64,000 bases of DNA from Motacilla alba alba (Eukaryota; Chordata; Aves; Passeriformes; Motacillidae), in contig NC_052046.1 in assembly GCF_015832195.1 (NCBI RefSeq), positions 30,594,911 to 30,658,910 of the forward strand, read 5' to 3'. This document shows, in pieces, positions 38,596 through 60,989 of the stretch. The translations under genes and the position numbers were made by a program. The notes under the pieces were generated by a model that searched no databases, was not told the DNA's origin, and was given only the letters and a program-made list of their open reading frames with translations. Every line of letters starts with the position of its first letter. Position 1 is the first letter of the stretch.

Positions 38596-40369
38596 TTTGC
38601 TTCAGCATTTTCTGTGATTTCCACTAGTTAATCAGTGGCACTGTATGTCTCATCATGTGGGTTAAGTGAAGCTCAAGAAACATCCCATAACTTCACTCTG
38701 TGCCCAGCAGGTTTGAACCATTTCTCTCCAACCATGAGCAACCACACTGCCTTTCTAACCAGTCTTTCATGCTTTTGTCACTTTTTTCTTCATCCTACTG
38801 AAAAAAACTTTTAATTTGAACCACCAATCTGTAAAAATTACTAGAAGAATTTAAAATAAGAAGATATTTTCAAATAATGGCTGCTGACTAAAGTCTGCCT
38901 CCTAATGACAATCTATATTTCAGAATTTCAGCATAGTTTTCATGGCAGAGGCAGAACAGCGAAGGTGGCTAAGCAAGCTGCCTGAGTAGGAGCAGATCTG
39001 AATAACTCCCAGAATCCATACATTTGCATTTGGTGGCAAGTATCAGTGGCAGCTCTTGCTGCTCTTGAGTACAAGCTGAGTGCAGATGTTTCGAGTGACA
39101 ACTGGTAAACACATCAAGGGAAGAAGAGGTGCATGGGAGGACTCCAGGGAAAGTTGGGAAAGCTGCTTTATTGCAGAAAGAATTGGGGTGAAAGAAAGTT
39201 CATTGGAAATCAATATGAGGACATCAGGAAATGAGCTTTAATAGTACTTATGCAGACTGTAGGTGTTATGGGGCATAATTGTGAAGGTGTGCATGTATGG
39301 GGCAATTTCCAGTAAAAACCGCTGTGTGTCATTGATAGATAGGACGCATTCAGTAGGCCCTGAGTGAGGGAAAAACGTAGATATGATCTGAAAAGACCAG
39401 CTTTTTGCTTTAAGTCCTGCTCTCGGCCTTGAGAGTGAGGAAGTCATTAAGTTACACTTACTCTGCCCATACTGTATGCTGTGACAGGGCAGCAGACTCA
39501 TGAACTTGCAAGAATGCACATCAAGCCCAGTGGAGAGGAGGACTTCAGAGCTGCTTAAGCCAAGGTTCAAGAGCATCACCCAATTTCTCCTCTTCACCTC
39601 CTGGCACAGCTGTCTTGTTTCCCCACTGATGGCTGTGCCCCCTTTCCTTCCTGGCACCTCAAGAAACCTCCCAGGCAAGCAAGGAGAAGGCAGCTGGTTG
39701 TGGGACCTGGGTGGCCAAGGCACAAACCCCATGCCATCTGGCTGCACTGATGGCACATTGATGAGATGGGTGGAGCAGCCTGTGGGTTCTTTCAGGGTTG
39801 CTGGAAGTCCCAGAAGAGTGAGAATAAGGTAGTGAAAGGTGATGTGGGCTAAAAACCCAAAAAAATGAATTGAGTTCATGTGGCCTTGCCACATTCCTGC
39901 CATGCAGTGACCCACAAAAGATAAAAAGAGATGTCATCTCTGCATCCCCTGGCTCAGAGGTGCAGGGGCTCCTCCAGAGCCAGGTGTGATGTATGGACCC
40001 AGCCTCTTGGCCAAACTAATGGTACTTTGGTTCAGACAACAAAGGAAGCAAAGATCTAGATCATGACCAGGTTAAAACTTCTCTAGTTCCAACTTGTTCT
40101 CTGGTAGCCCATGCAGGAAAAGGGTGGCATGGTGAGTATTAATGCTATAAACTTGGAAACTGGAACTGGAAATATGTGATTAAAACAGGAACAGCAGACT
40201 CATTTGTCAAGGAACAAAGGAGGTTGTGGGTACAAGGAGTCTCACCTTCACATTTTCCATCACTTGTAATTTGACTGTGAGCCAACTGCTTTATCCCATA
40301 AATAAGACAGCCTGCGTGAGCCTTCTCTGAGCTCTGTGCCTGCTCTCTTCTGTTTGCCTTGTTATACAT

Positions 40370-40525
40370 ACTAGTGAAGAATTGTTATCTCTATCCTCAT
40401 ATCTTTGCCTGAGAGCCCCTTGATTTCAAAAATATAATAATTCGGAGGGATGGGGTTTACATTCTCCATTCCAAGGGAGGCTCCTGCCTTCCCTAGCAGA
40501 CACCTGACTTTCAATCCAAGGCAAT
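40370..40525 (-). mobile_element. LTR / ERV end fragment, reverse
   Basis: Read on the minus strand, the end near 40523 opens TGCCTTGGATTGAAAGTC and runs through GGAGGCTCCCTT-like and GGGGCTCTCAGGC blocks. These are familiar from avian ERV elements. The far border and a target duplication were not found. Confidence 0.35.
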
Positions 40526-41942
40526 TGGTAAGTGAGCAACATCATGCATAACCTTGTATCATAGCCCATGAAGACTATGCATTGGTAACTTGGAATCGTT
40601 ACTATATCTTCTGCACAGTAACTAACAGAATGAACCTATTGTTAAACAACCATTTGTCACTTTCATAATATCTTACTTCAATACAACCACTGTTGCTGCT
40701 GTGGTTCTTTAAGTTGTGAAAACCTTCCCTGTGTCAGAGGGACTGTGGGCTCTGGTCTTTGGGGGGTCACTACCTGTCATTCTTTGTCATGGGATGAGAC
40801 AAGGACCTGAGTAGGTAGAGGAGGAGGCTGACCTTGGCTGGCTGTGGGATACCCACTGTGATGCAGGAAGAACATGAGGTGAAAAAGCACATGTGTTGAG
40901 AGAAAGGCAGGGAGATCACTTACCACCTATCATCAGGGTCATGTTGTAGTTAAGGAATGGCACTCCCCAGTTTAGTGCTCCCACTGAGACTCCAAACGAC
41001 ATGCTGCCTGCTTACTTCCTCCTTCCTCCTCCCTCTGCAGCTTGATGAAGAGGACAGGAGGCACAAGAGGCAAGTATTACAGGTTGAGATATGAACAATT
41101 GACTGCAAACAGCAACGAGATATGAAAAAAACAGTAACAGGAACAATACTAATGACTGACAGTACAAGAAAGAAGCAAAGATTCACATAGAAACAATACC
41201 TGACCTGTCCTTCCACTGATCCTGGAAGGGTAGGCTTCAGAAAAGATCCCCTTCCCTATGGGAAATAAGAAAAGCCTTATGGAATAAGGCTTTTTCACCT
41301 TTGTTTTATCCTGTTCACTTCTGTTCACTTTTGCTCACCAGAGTGCACTCTGGGAAGGGTTCAGCTGTGGGTAAAGGTAAGGCCTTGTTGAGCCTCTAAA
41401 GGGGGGAAATAATGCTTAAAGTTTTAGCTTTCACATTTTTCAGATTCTGTGCTGCTTTACTGTGTAGCTGTGACTCTGAGCTTCATGTTAAATGTTGGCA
41501 AGGATTCTCTTCATACAGTAGGTAGACAGAACAATCCTTTTCCTTGAAACCAAGGGCAACTGGTATAAGCTCCAAGCCCAAAAAGTACAAACAACAGTGA
41601 ACTGAAAAGAGGAAAAACAAGGAGACTGGAACTTCATAACCTAGGGCTATAACTGGACAATTAGCTCCATTATGTAGATGGACCAAAACTTATAAAACTG
41701 CGAGACCTCATGACCAGTTGACTATTTTGTGACTATTTTGGGTTCATCTTGGCTGTTACCCTGGCCAGGCTCTTGTACTGCCCAAAGTGCATCCATTAAG
41801 GCCTTTTAGTAAATGCCTATTTTATTCCTTAACTCTTTCTAGCTTGTCTTCTAGGTCAGACTTGTCACAGCATTAGGATGAGTGGGTTGATAGTCACCTC
41901 TTATGTGAGGCAGTGATCAGTTTGGAAGACACGTGGACACCA

Positions 41943-42567
41943 TGTAATCAGAAAGTGTTACGATGTGTTTTTATCCCCAGCGGTTCGTTCCTTTCCGCTC
42001 CTGCATTGTTGGTTTAGACTGAGTTGCACACTCCCACCTAGCTGTCAGTCTTACCCAAAGACTTTCCCCTTGTTGTAGAATGTTCTCTGCCCCACCTCCT
42101 TTTGAGTTGTCAATCCCACATTGTACCTGCCCCCTGCTCCGGAAATCCCCTACACTCAAAGCCCCCATTGGCCTGTTTGAACTGTTCCCCTCCCCTGTGT
42201 TAACCCACTGGCTTGAGTGTTGTTAACCCCGCCTAATGCTCCTCCCTGTCACTTTCCCTATTGGCTAAAAATTTGTACCCACCCCTGAAACCTCCCCTGT
42301 ATAAGGATCCCTGCAGAGTACGTTCTGAGTCTTGTGGGCTCGCGTTTTCTGTCCATTGTGTATGTTGAGAGCTTTTACAAAAGCTCTCTCCCTCGTTCTT
42401 GCCCTTGCCAGGGACGCTGAACCGTTGTCGCTTAAGCCGTACAGCTGTATCGTGGACTGCACTGCTTTTTGGGAACAGCCCGCGCCTGGCGCGCAGCCGG
42501 GAGCTAGCGGGCAAACTCTGCCACCGCGTCAGGAGAGCTCGTTGGGTAAAGCGACGTGTCAATGACA
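41943..42567 (+). mobile_element. Solo LTR (625 bp), 6-bp target duplication
   Basis: It starts TGTAATCAGAAAG and ends GTGTCAATGACA. Perfect 6-bp repeats ACACCA lie at 41937-41942 and 42568-42573. Inside are ATTGG (CCAAT-type) boxes near 42260 and a TATA box (gtataagg) at about 42299, suggesting + orientation. A 6-bp duplication is typical of class II (alpha/beta-like) retroviruses. No internal genes remain. Confidence 0.75.
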
Positions 42568-42573
42568 ACACCA

Positions 42574-43039
42574 CAGTGGCAGCCAGCCAGTGTGGGCTTA
42601 CTTCGGTTAAGTTTTGGTTATGTTTTAAGTATAAAAAGGCTTGGATCCTTACCCTAAATGATTTTCTTTGGAGCTAGCAAGGAGGTCCGTATATCTTTGT
42701 TCCCGTTGCTACAGTTCCCCTGTCCCTAGCAATGATGTGGTAGTGCAAAATAACACCCATAACATCAGTGTCTTGGACATGCCCTGCCCTGCAATTACTG
42801 CAAAAATTACCCTCCTAGCTGCATCCAGGACAAGGCAAAACAGACTTGACTTGAGGGAAAATAATTTGATTTGTTGCTATTAAAAAAGATGCCTAATATT
42901 TGTCGTCCATTAAAATAGCCTCTGATAGTGAGAAACAAAAAAAATTAACCATGCCCCCCCAAGCTTCCTTTTTCCCAGGCTCATCTTCATTCTCAACTCT
43001 TTTACCGTCGCTCCTTGAGTAGCTCAGAAGGCAGCTGAT
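42574..43039. other. Intergenic gap, nothing recognised
   Basis: Mixed-composition sequence between the solo LTR and a CpG island. No exon, RNA gene or repeat was identified. Confidence 0.5.
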
Positions 43040-43640
43040 TCAGACCAGTCCCGAACCGCTCCGACATTTCTTCCTCCTCACTGTTCCTCTGGTCCAGGGC
43101 GGGGTCCCTCTTACAGAGCGCAGTTCCTGCAGTGAACACCGTCCCCCTTCCCGGCCGTGGTGCTCTCCCGGTGCCTCCCTGCCGGCGTCGCTCACCCCGG
43201 CGCTGGCACCGCTGTTCCTCCCGTTGAGGTTTCCCCTCGCTCCTCTGCTCGCAGGGCCCTTCCCTGCGCAGGCTTTCCCCGGGGCGCCGCCCGCTCGGCT
43301 GCGGCCGGCAGGGAGGGGCGCTGGGGCCGCTCTCGCAAGGTGCGAGCAATCGGGGCGCCACGGGAGGAACGCGAGGCAGGCGAGGGCGGGCGGGGGCAGG
43401 CGGGCAGCTCCCGGCGGCTGCTCCGCGCCGCGGGGCTCAGGGAGGTGGGCATGTCCCCGCGGTGCCGAGGAAGCTCTGCGGACGCGGGCCACGGAGGCGA
43501 TACGATCACTCTCCTCTGCTCTGGGCTCGGTCGCACGGCTGGGTCGGTTTGCCGGTGGGAGCCTTGAGGGGTCGGTCCGCAGCTGCAGAGCCAGGCCGAT
43601 CGGCAAGGAGGATTTGCAGCCTTCTGTGGACAAGGGGAGT
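43040..43640. promoter_or_regulatory. CpG island with no assigned gene
   Basis: About 600 bp is strongly GC- and CpG-rich, with CCGCCC/GGGCGG-like boxes, inside AT-rich intergenic DNA. ORFs on both strands here are low-complexity Arg/Pro/Ala stretches with no family resemblance. It may be a distant or alternative promoter for ARL14EPL, a non-coding RNA promoter, or a GC-rich repeat leader. Confidence 0.55.
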
Positions 43641-46600
43641 TGGCTGGTTTGCTCTCTCCTTGTGCCTCGCACAATCCTTGCGTGCTCTCTTCTGGACATC
43701 TCAGCCACTAGAATCATCTCCCAGATGTTTTGAATGAGGTTATGTCTAATTTAATAAACAACAAAATTAGAATTTTAGCAGCAATTTTAATTGAGGAGCA
43801 ATTTTATATAAAAGAAATACAATGAAATATAATCAAGCACATACAAAAAGAAATTTGGCAATGGTTCAGGTAAAGCATGAGCAAAACCAATTGGAGTATG
43901 ATCGGGGTACAGGGAGGGTTTTGTCACCCTGCCTCTGTACAAAACGTGCAGGAATTCAAGCACAGCTTATATACTGTATGCTAATACATATTCATCAATA
44001 TTTTCTCATAAATCACCTCCTGTTTTTGATTCTTGAAATCTGCGTCACTATACTGCATAGCGCGTGCTCCAGTTGTTGTGAAGGGGTCTTTTGGCTTTTT
44101 GATGGTCACTTCTTATGAAGGCTTCTCATCATTGTCACTGTCCTTTGAACAGCCCCACAGGTTGCACATGTGCCCCAAGTCTTGTGTTATAGAAGCCAGG
44201 CCTATATTCCAAAAACAAGACTTATTATTTCATAGATACCTGGAATTATTTCAGTTTTGTCCATTTCAAGGCCAATTCTCGAATTATCCCGAGGCTTATT
44301 CCATTTTGGGATTTTACTTATCTCAAACTACGTCCTGTATCCTATTCTCTCATGAACATCTGAGAATGTCTCAGAGTGTTTCATAACACTAATTACATAT
44401 CATTTTCCTCTATTACTTTTTAACAAATATTTTCTAAAATATTGATGTAGTTGAAGTTGTTAGCACGAATCACGTTCATTTTTCTTATGGACATTCATGT
44501 ACTTTCCCCCTGTGTGTTCCGCACCTTCCACCCCACCCCGTCCTTCCCAGTGACTGTTGCCAATTTGAACATGAAGGAAGAGGCAGAAAGACATGATAAA
44601 CCTGGTTGGTTGGAAAAAATGAGTGTAAAGGGAGGAGGAGGGGAAAATTAATTATAAAATGGGAGGAACAGCCCTCTGTCAAAATTTTAATAATTAAATC
44701 ATAGAGATCTAAAGAACTGTTTGCAACAGGATAAGAGCATCACAGATTAATTCATTACACTGAAAAAATGTGGGTTTTTTTTCTTTTTCAGCTGCCTCAT
44801 TTGTCTCGCTGTAGGTCCTATTGAGCACATTGCAGGCAGAGTGTGTTGGAGTATTTGAGGAACAACCAGCCTGACCAGGAAGCTCAAGAGAAATTTGAAA
44901 TATCTGCTCCCCTGAACCTCCCTCTGCCCAGGGAGGGACATTTTTATTGTATCTACCCAGGTGTATTTACAGTCCCATGCTCGTGGCAGAGAAGACTTGT
45001 CCCTAGAGGAACCCCTAGGAGTTTCATCTCTGAAATCAATCTCTCTAAATGTCACCTAGGATTTTAGTCCTCCTATGTTTACATCCTTGTAGCCTGACAG
45101 CCACCCAGTAGAAGTTTTTCTGAGCAGATTGCAAGCTACAGGTTACCACGTATGCCATAATAAACAAATACAACTCATGCACAAGCAAATCAGAAAAAGT
45201 TCAGGTACACAAGTATAATTTGCAAAGTGGAAAGAGATACTAAGCATAAGATGGTTTAATTACAATTTTATACTGATAGAGTTAACTTCTGTTTTCTTCG
45301 TTAAGTAGAATATGGAGAAAGAAGAACCTTGGAAAAAATTACGAGAATAAAACAGGTTGTAGGTTTTTTGGTTTTGGCTTGTTTTTATATAAGTACCTGG
45401 GATACTGTTATTTTTTTTTCCCCTGGAGTGATTTCTGTTTTTTTTTTTCACAACAAAACCCCCAAAAACCGCTCTGTGAAGCAAGATGAATACATGTGTA
45501 GCAGCATTTGCATTACCTAGCTAAGGTTTGCTGCTTGAATGATGTATCAACTTTGGGGTTTAAAACTGTTCGGAGGAAAAGAAAAATATGGTAAATAAAA
45601 AATCTACTTGCCTCCATCTGGGTTATAAAATACCTCAGAGAATGGGTGGATACAGCTGATTAGGATAAAAAGACATGTTGGGCTATTTGTCTAAGCCACA
45701 AAAGGAGAATTTGTAAGACTTGATAGTTTCAGATGCTTAGCATTTAGCTGTGTTGTAGAGAAGAATAATAAAAGCCATTAATGATTACAGCATGCTGAAA
45801 ATTGGCATCTGAAGGTATCAGGAGAAGGCTGAGTTGTCTGCAGTAGTGCAACAAATAAACTTGAAAGGTAGCAAGCTGACACACTGGGTTGCACTTCAGG
45901 ATTTGGAGAGCATATTTGTTTTTGACTTCTGCAAACAGTGTGTAGAATCAAGAATATTTTATCTAAAATGGTAACTTATTTATTTCCTACATCCACATCC
46001 TAAAATGTATCACTTTAAAATATGTTTAAATAAAAAATGCAGTAGTTTGTTACAGGGTATTTTTCTTTTCTTACCTGAAGAAAAAAAAAAAAAACTCTAG
46101 GAAATATATTTGCTGTGTTGTTCACAGATGCAAATTAGAAATTATGACTCTCATCCCAGTTTATGCAATCTCTTTATTCCCACTATGTGTGCTCAGTACT
46201 ATGTAAAAGCCATAATTAATGAGAAAGTGTGAGGTCCTTTAAGACAGTTACCTGGCACTGTCTTCAGCCTGCTTCTCTGGGGAGCAGTATTTTGATTATT
46301 TGTCTTCTCTTTCAGTCTCTCTGGGGCTGATGTCATACTTCCAGTATCAGAGGAATTGTGCAGCAGTAAATCCAGGCTGTGCCAGTCGCCTCCTCTCTTT
46401 GGTAGGTACAGTTTAAGATTACAGAGACCCTCCTTGCTCTCTTGCTGTCTGCTCTGAACTGAACATATACCCTTCAGAACCACAGGTTTTCAGCAGGTAG
46501 GTAAGTACCTGGCAGATCTATTCTGTCTATTGCATGACAACCAGAAATTGCACATGATTTTATAGTTAACTGTTTAACTTCAGCTACAAGAGCCCTTACT

Positions 46601-49240
46601 TCCAGATGCATCAGAAAGTGTCTGGGTTTGGGAGGGAGAATTCATGAGAATTTGTGTTATTTTACTTGGAGAGGGATGTATTTGCTCCTCCACACCCCTG
46701 TTAAAGAGTAGGCCATTGTGCTGTCACCACGTTTGTCTGGGTTCTGGTAAATCAGCTGAGTTACAAGAGATGAGATCTATTTCTTCATCTAGACTGTGTT
46801 TCCTACCTGGCTTTAAGGCTGTCCTCTGAACACACATGCACATTTATGGCTGTGAGAGAAGGTACAGAGTAGATGCCAAGTGGTCTTTCCACAGTTTTAC
46901 AGTTCAGTCCATAGTTGATCTGAGAAAGATTAATTTATTCCCATTCTTAATTTGGCTGGCATCAGATGTCCTATAGAAATTCCAAGATGTGTACTTGAAT
47001 GTGCCACAAAATTGGCACATTCTGGTTCCTGAGCTCAGAGACATCTCTGCAGAGCAAAACTTTGAGGAATTTGGGGCTGTTGCAGTAGGTCTGTCTAATC
47101 TGTGTGTGCACAGGGGGATTAAAAGCATAGGGGCAGCATCTCATCTTGCCCTGGTGAAGGTGATGAACATATCTCACATATCTCAGCCAGAGCATCTCTA
47201 ATGGCACAAACAAATACTACTTGAAAACAATGTGGATTCACTCTGGCAATCCCTGCAGAGACACCAGCTTTAGGCTGCTGAGATCAAACAGCCTGAAGTA
47301 CCTGGAAAGCTGGTCACCACATTTCACACCAGATGAAACATGAAGCTGTGTAATCTGCAGGGATCATAAACAGAAATAGTAAATTCTTAAAAAAACAGAT
47401 ATAGGAAAATATTTCTTGTATGAGAATAGTAAACAAATGTAATTCCTTCCAAATCCCAACAGCTTCTGAAATTGTTCTCTGAGCAGAAACATTTATGTCA
47501 TGGATAATACTCTAAATATAACACAGCCTCTGATTTTCTTCCTCCCTTACTCTGCTTTTCACCTGGTCAACTGTTTCAAGGCTCCGTGCTGAAATTGACA
47601 GTTCTTAGCCATACACTGTAGCCACAATGGGATGTTCAGCTGTGGGTGATCACCTCCAGAAAAGCATGAGAGAACACAGATTTTGGTGGAGGAAGAGTGC
47701 AATTGGTAGTTATCCTCAGAGTTGAAATTTTTATGGAAGAGAACAGTGTTCAATGCATTGCCCCTAGATTATCACTACAATCAAACTAAAAATAGTAGAA
47801 GAAAACCATCCATTTCAGGACCAAGAATACTTTCCTTTGTATAATTAGGTTCTGCAGACTTCATAATGAGTGTCTGTGTCTCCCTCATTATCCTCAGAAC
47901 ACACTGTGGAAGATAATCAGTCCTGCTCGCTTTGTTTTTCATTTTTTATTATCTCTCTTGAAGATTTAAATTCAACATTATCTACTTAAAATATTTGTAT
48001 GTGGAGGCAGAAGTCTGCTACATTCTCTGCGTAGGATATTTTTGCTGAGGTGCAAGGGCATTTGAAACACACCTGTGGAACAAGACGCTTGCTCTTTTCT
48101 GTTAGTATTTAAAATGAGGTCTCTGATTTTGTGTGTTTGGTTCTAGATAACTGTCAAATTTTTACATTGCCACAGGACACGTGGAAGCTGTCCATGCTTA
48201 GAGACTGGTAGCTGCTGATGGTAGCTGCTGGTAGCTGCTGGCTTTTCTGCTCCTGATCCTGGTGTACTGTGAAAAAAACAGGCATGGATGACAATCATGC
48301 ATACTCATAAAGAGCTTTAACAGTGCTAGATGTATGGTTGGACTCAAAAGGAAATGTAGGAAGCAAAGCCTTGCCAGGACTCCAACTGGAGCAATATTTG
48401 CCTTCGAGTTCTGCCCTTCATTCTTTATTCAGTTGTGGACTGCTAACAAATTTCCAGTAGGAAAGCAGGCTCCCCTATCCAGCAGATATTAATTGCCAGG
48501 TAATAGAATTCCTTTTCTAACCCTAAAAGGGTACTCAAGTCTCAGAACTAAAACAATTGCTGTCAGGCCTCCCATTGTGAACAGTGTAATATCTGTCATT
48601 CTTCAGGTTACTGAAGAGAACAAGAACCTCCCTCTGAAACTGGCTGAAGGCTGTTTCACCTCTCTAAAAGGCATCCCCTCCAGGTAATACAAAGTCACCC
48701 TTGTGGTTCCCATTCTCACTTTGCCCGTCACCCGGGAGGAAGTGGCTGCAAGAAAGGAAACCTAAGTCTTGGACTCCTCCTTATCTTAGAGAGGTGCTGG
48801 TCCTTCGGCAGTGGTTAAATGAAGATCTTTTCTGGGGCAGGGCTAGGGCAACAGTCCTGAAGTACAGAGTAAACTGATAGAGGCTACTGTGCTACCTTTG
48901 AGAGGTGATGAGAGAGACTGGGTAGCATGTGGGGAAGGGTTGGAGGAACTCCAGAAATCTTAAATTATTTCTGGTTGTGTTTGGGGTTAAAGTCTGAGGC
49001 AGTGGTACTGTATATATTGCATAAAAAGTATCTGCATAAGGTTGGCAAGAGGTAGCTAATATCCATGCTGAGCCTATGTTGATGGCAGAGAGGTGATGGA
49101 TGGCATTTGTAGGATAGACTCAAAAAACCCGCAGACCTCCGTGGGTACTTTGTTAGCAGAGTGAGTGATGCCCTTTTTCCTATTAAACCTAAAACGCCCA
49201 CATTCTCTTTTATTGACAAAAGTCTTTGCAAAAGGAGTGA
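43641..49240. other. Intergenic sequence upstream of ARL14EPL
   Basis: AT-rich sequence follows the CpG island. The part from about 43728 to 44430 has the feel of an old LTR, with TTATATAAAA at 43803-43812, but no ends or duplication could be set. A small GTAGCTGCTG tandem repeat lies near 48208-48241. No exon was recognised. Confidence 0.4.
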
Positions 49241-49269
49241 GATTCAAAAGCCAAGCAGCTTACGTTTAT

Positions 49270-49480
49270 TCCGCTGGTTGCAACCTCCGGGAGGAACACG
49301 GTGGATCCGCAGGGAATGCCGCGACAGGCGCGGGGCGCGCGGCTGGGGCAGCAGCGCCACCTGCGGGCTGGCGCGGGCACTGCGCGCGTGGCGGCAGCAG
49401 CGCTCCCGAGCTCTGCGTCGTTTCAACGCCTGCGGTTCCTGCGGTTTTCCGGCGTCTGCGCAGCGAACTGAGGAGGGGCT
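49270..49480 (+). promoter_or_regulatory. ARL14EPL: CpG island, candidate ARL14EPL promoter
   Basis: A short CpG-dense block ends about 220 bp before the first ARL14EPL coding exon. It includes AGCGCCACCTGCGGGC (49353-49368), close to a reverse CTCF core. The untranslated first exon should lie in or next to it, but its donor could not be fixed. Confidence 0.5.
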
Positions 49481-49697
49481 TTGGTGACACAGCTTTTGTA
49501 CTCGTGGTATTATTTAATACCGTTTTAAAATCGAGCTTGTTACTGCTCGACAGAACAATTTTGTTCTGCATTTGCTGCTGAGTAAGAAGAATAAGTAAAA
49601 GCCTTATGTGGATATCACCTGCTTAACTTAAAACGTTAATTTAAAAGTCTGTTTGTACTGTTGTATATGTTTAACAAATATATGCTTATTTCACAAG

Positions 49698-59904
<10,207 letters not shown>

Positions 59905-60985
59905 TAACGTTGTGTTACGTTTTGTGCCTGAGCATTGTTGTTTTTAGTTCATGTTTTATTGAAGTAAATCACCACATGGCAGATGTGCTTGTGCTTTTTT
60001 ATTGCTGCCTACCTAGCAAATTTTACCATTCTCTATCAAGTAAAAGTGTGTATTTCATTCTTCCTCATCCTTGTGAGCATTGCTGAGGGACCTAGTTAAT
60101 CATTTCTAAATCCTGACATTCTAAAATTGAAGGTATCTGAACTGTTATGGGAAGATAATTTTCTTACCCTGGGAAGCTGAACTGCAATACTAGTAATGAG
60201 GGTTTTTTGCCAATTTCTCTGCTTGTTCAATTACTCAGATGTGCGACACAGCTCTTTCTTTTGTGTAGGCTTGTCCAAGAGTCTTCTGATCCTGATGAAT
60301 TCATTCCTCGTATAGGTGAGGTAGTAGGCATTTGAGATGACACTGTTCTTTGAAACTAGGTCACTACTTTCCATGTCTGTCTGTATATTAAGCAAAGGAG
60401 AGTGGACACAACTCTGTCTCAGCAATTCTTTCTTGCTGTCCAGGTTGAAAAACTGAAACCAACACGTACAATCCGCACTATTTTTTTACAGCATTTGGCA
60501 CATTAAATGTCCACTGGTCATTAATTATATGGCTAAACAGAGTGGATATTTTTCTTTCTGGACAGAAAAATCTCTTTAGTTCCAGAAGTTTTCTCTTCAT
60601 GTAAGACATGACGGGTTTTAAATACAATGACTTACACCCAGTCTTCTTATGAGGTAGGTATTCTCATTCATGATAATCATCCACACCCTTTTTGAGGAGT
60701 GAGGGTCCCTCTAGATCTTGAAGGCAAGAAGGCTGCAGATGGTTGCAGGTGATTTCCAGGAGCATGCTGCTAGTGGGGGAATCATTCCTTGGGCCTAGTC
60801 CTTGTTTGTTTTTGAGGAGGTTGTCCCATGGCACTACTTTTCTCCCTTACCACAGGCTATTCTCTGTGAAAAGACCATTTGCTCAAAGATATCTTCCAAT
60901 ACAAGAAACTTGGAAACAGATCCCAAGAATGTCTTAACACCAAAATTTCCTTCTGACTTGCTGCCTTGGAAAGATTTATTGTTCC
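59905..60985 (+). other. ARL14EPL 3' flank
   Basis: It presumably includes the 3' UTR. AT-rich at first, with ATTAAA near 60503. Nothing else was recognised before the CR1 remnant. Confidence 0.5.
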
Positions 60986-60989
60986 TTTT

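Larger units (their letters stand above)
37126..41936. other. Intergenic region between LVRN and the second solo LTR
   Basis: Apart from the CR1 and LTR fragments, I see no exon with splice signals. A perfect 11-bp stem with a GGA loop (AAAAGCCTTAT / ATAAGGCTTTT) lies at 41270-41294. Confidence 0.5.

Noticed and set aside
39238..39915. 225-codon reverse ORF in the intergenic region
   Set aside because: There is no domain, no splice context and no neighbour support, so it is probably chance.
43040..43717. 225-codon reverse ORF in the CpG island
   Set aside because: It is Arg/Pro/Ala-rich with no recognisable domain. ORFs on the opposite strand are equally open, as expected from GC-rich DNA lacking stops.
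43728..44430. Possible LTR next to the orphan CpG island
   Set aside because: A TATA-like string is present on the minus strand, but no matching ends or target duplication could be found, so no element was called.
49161..49581. ORFs over the ARL14EPL CpG island
   Set aside because: They are composition-driven and do not splice in frame to the ARL14EPL coding exons.
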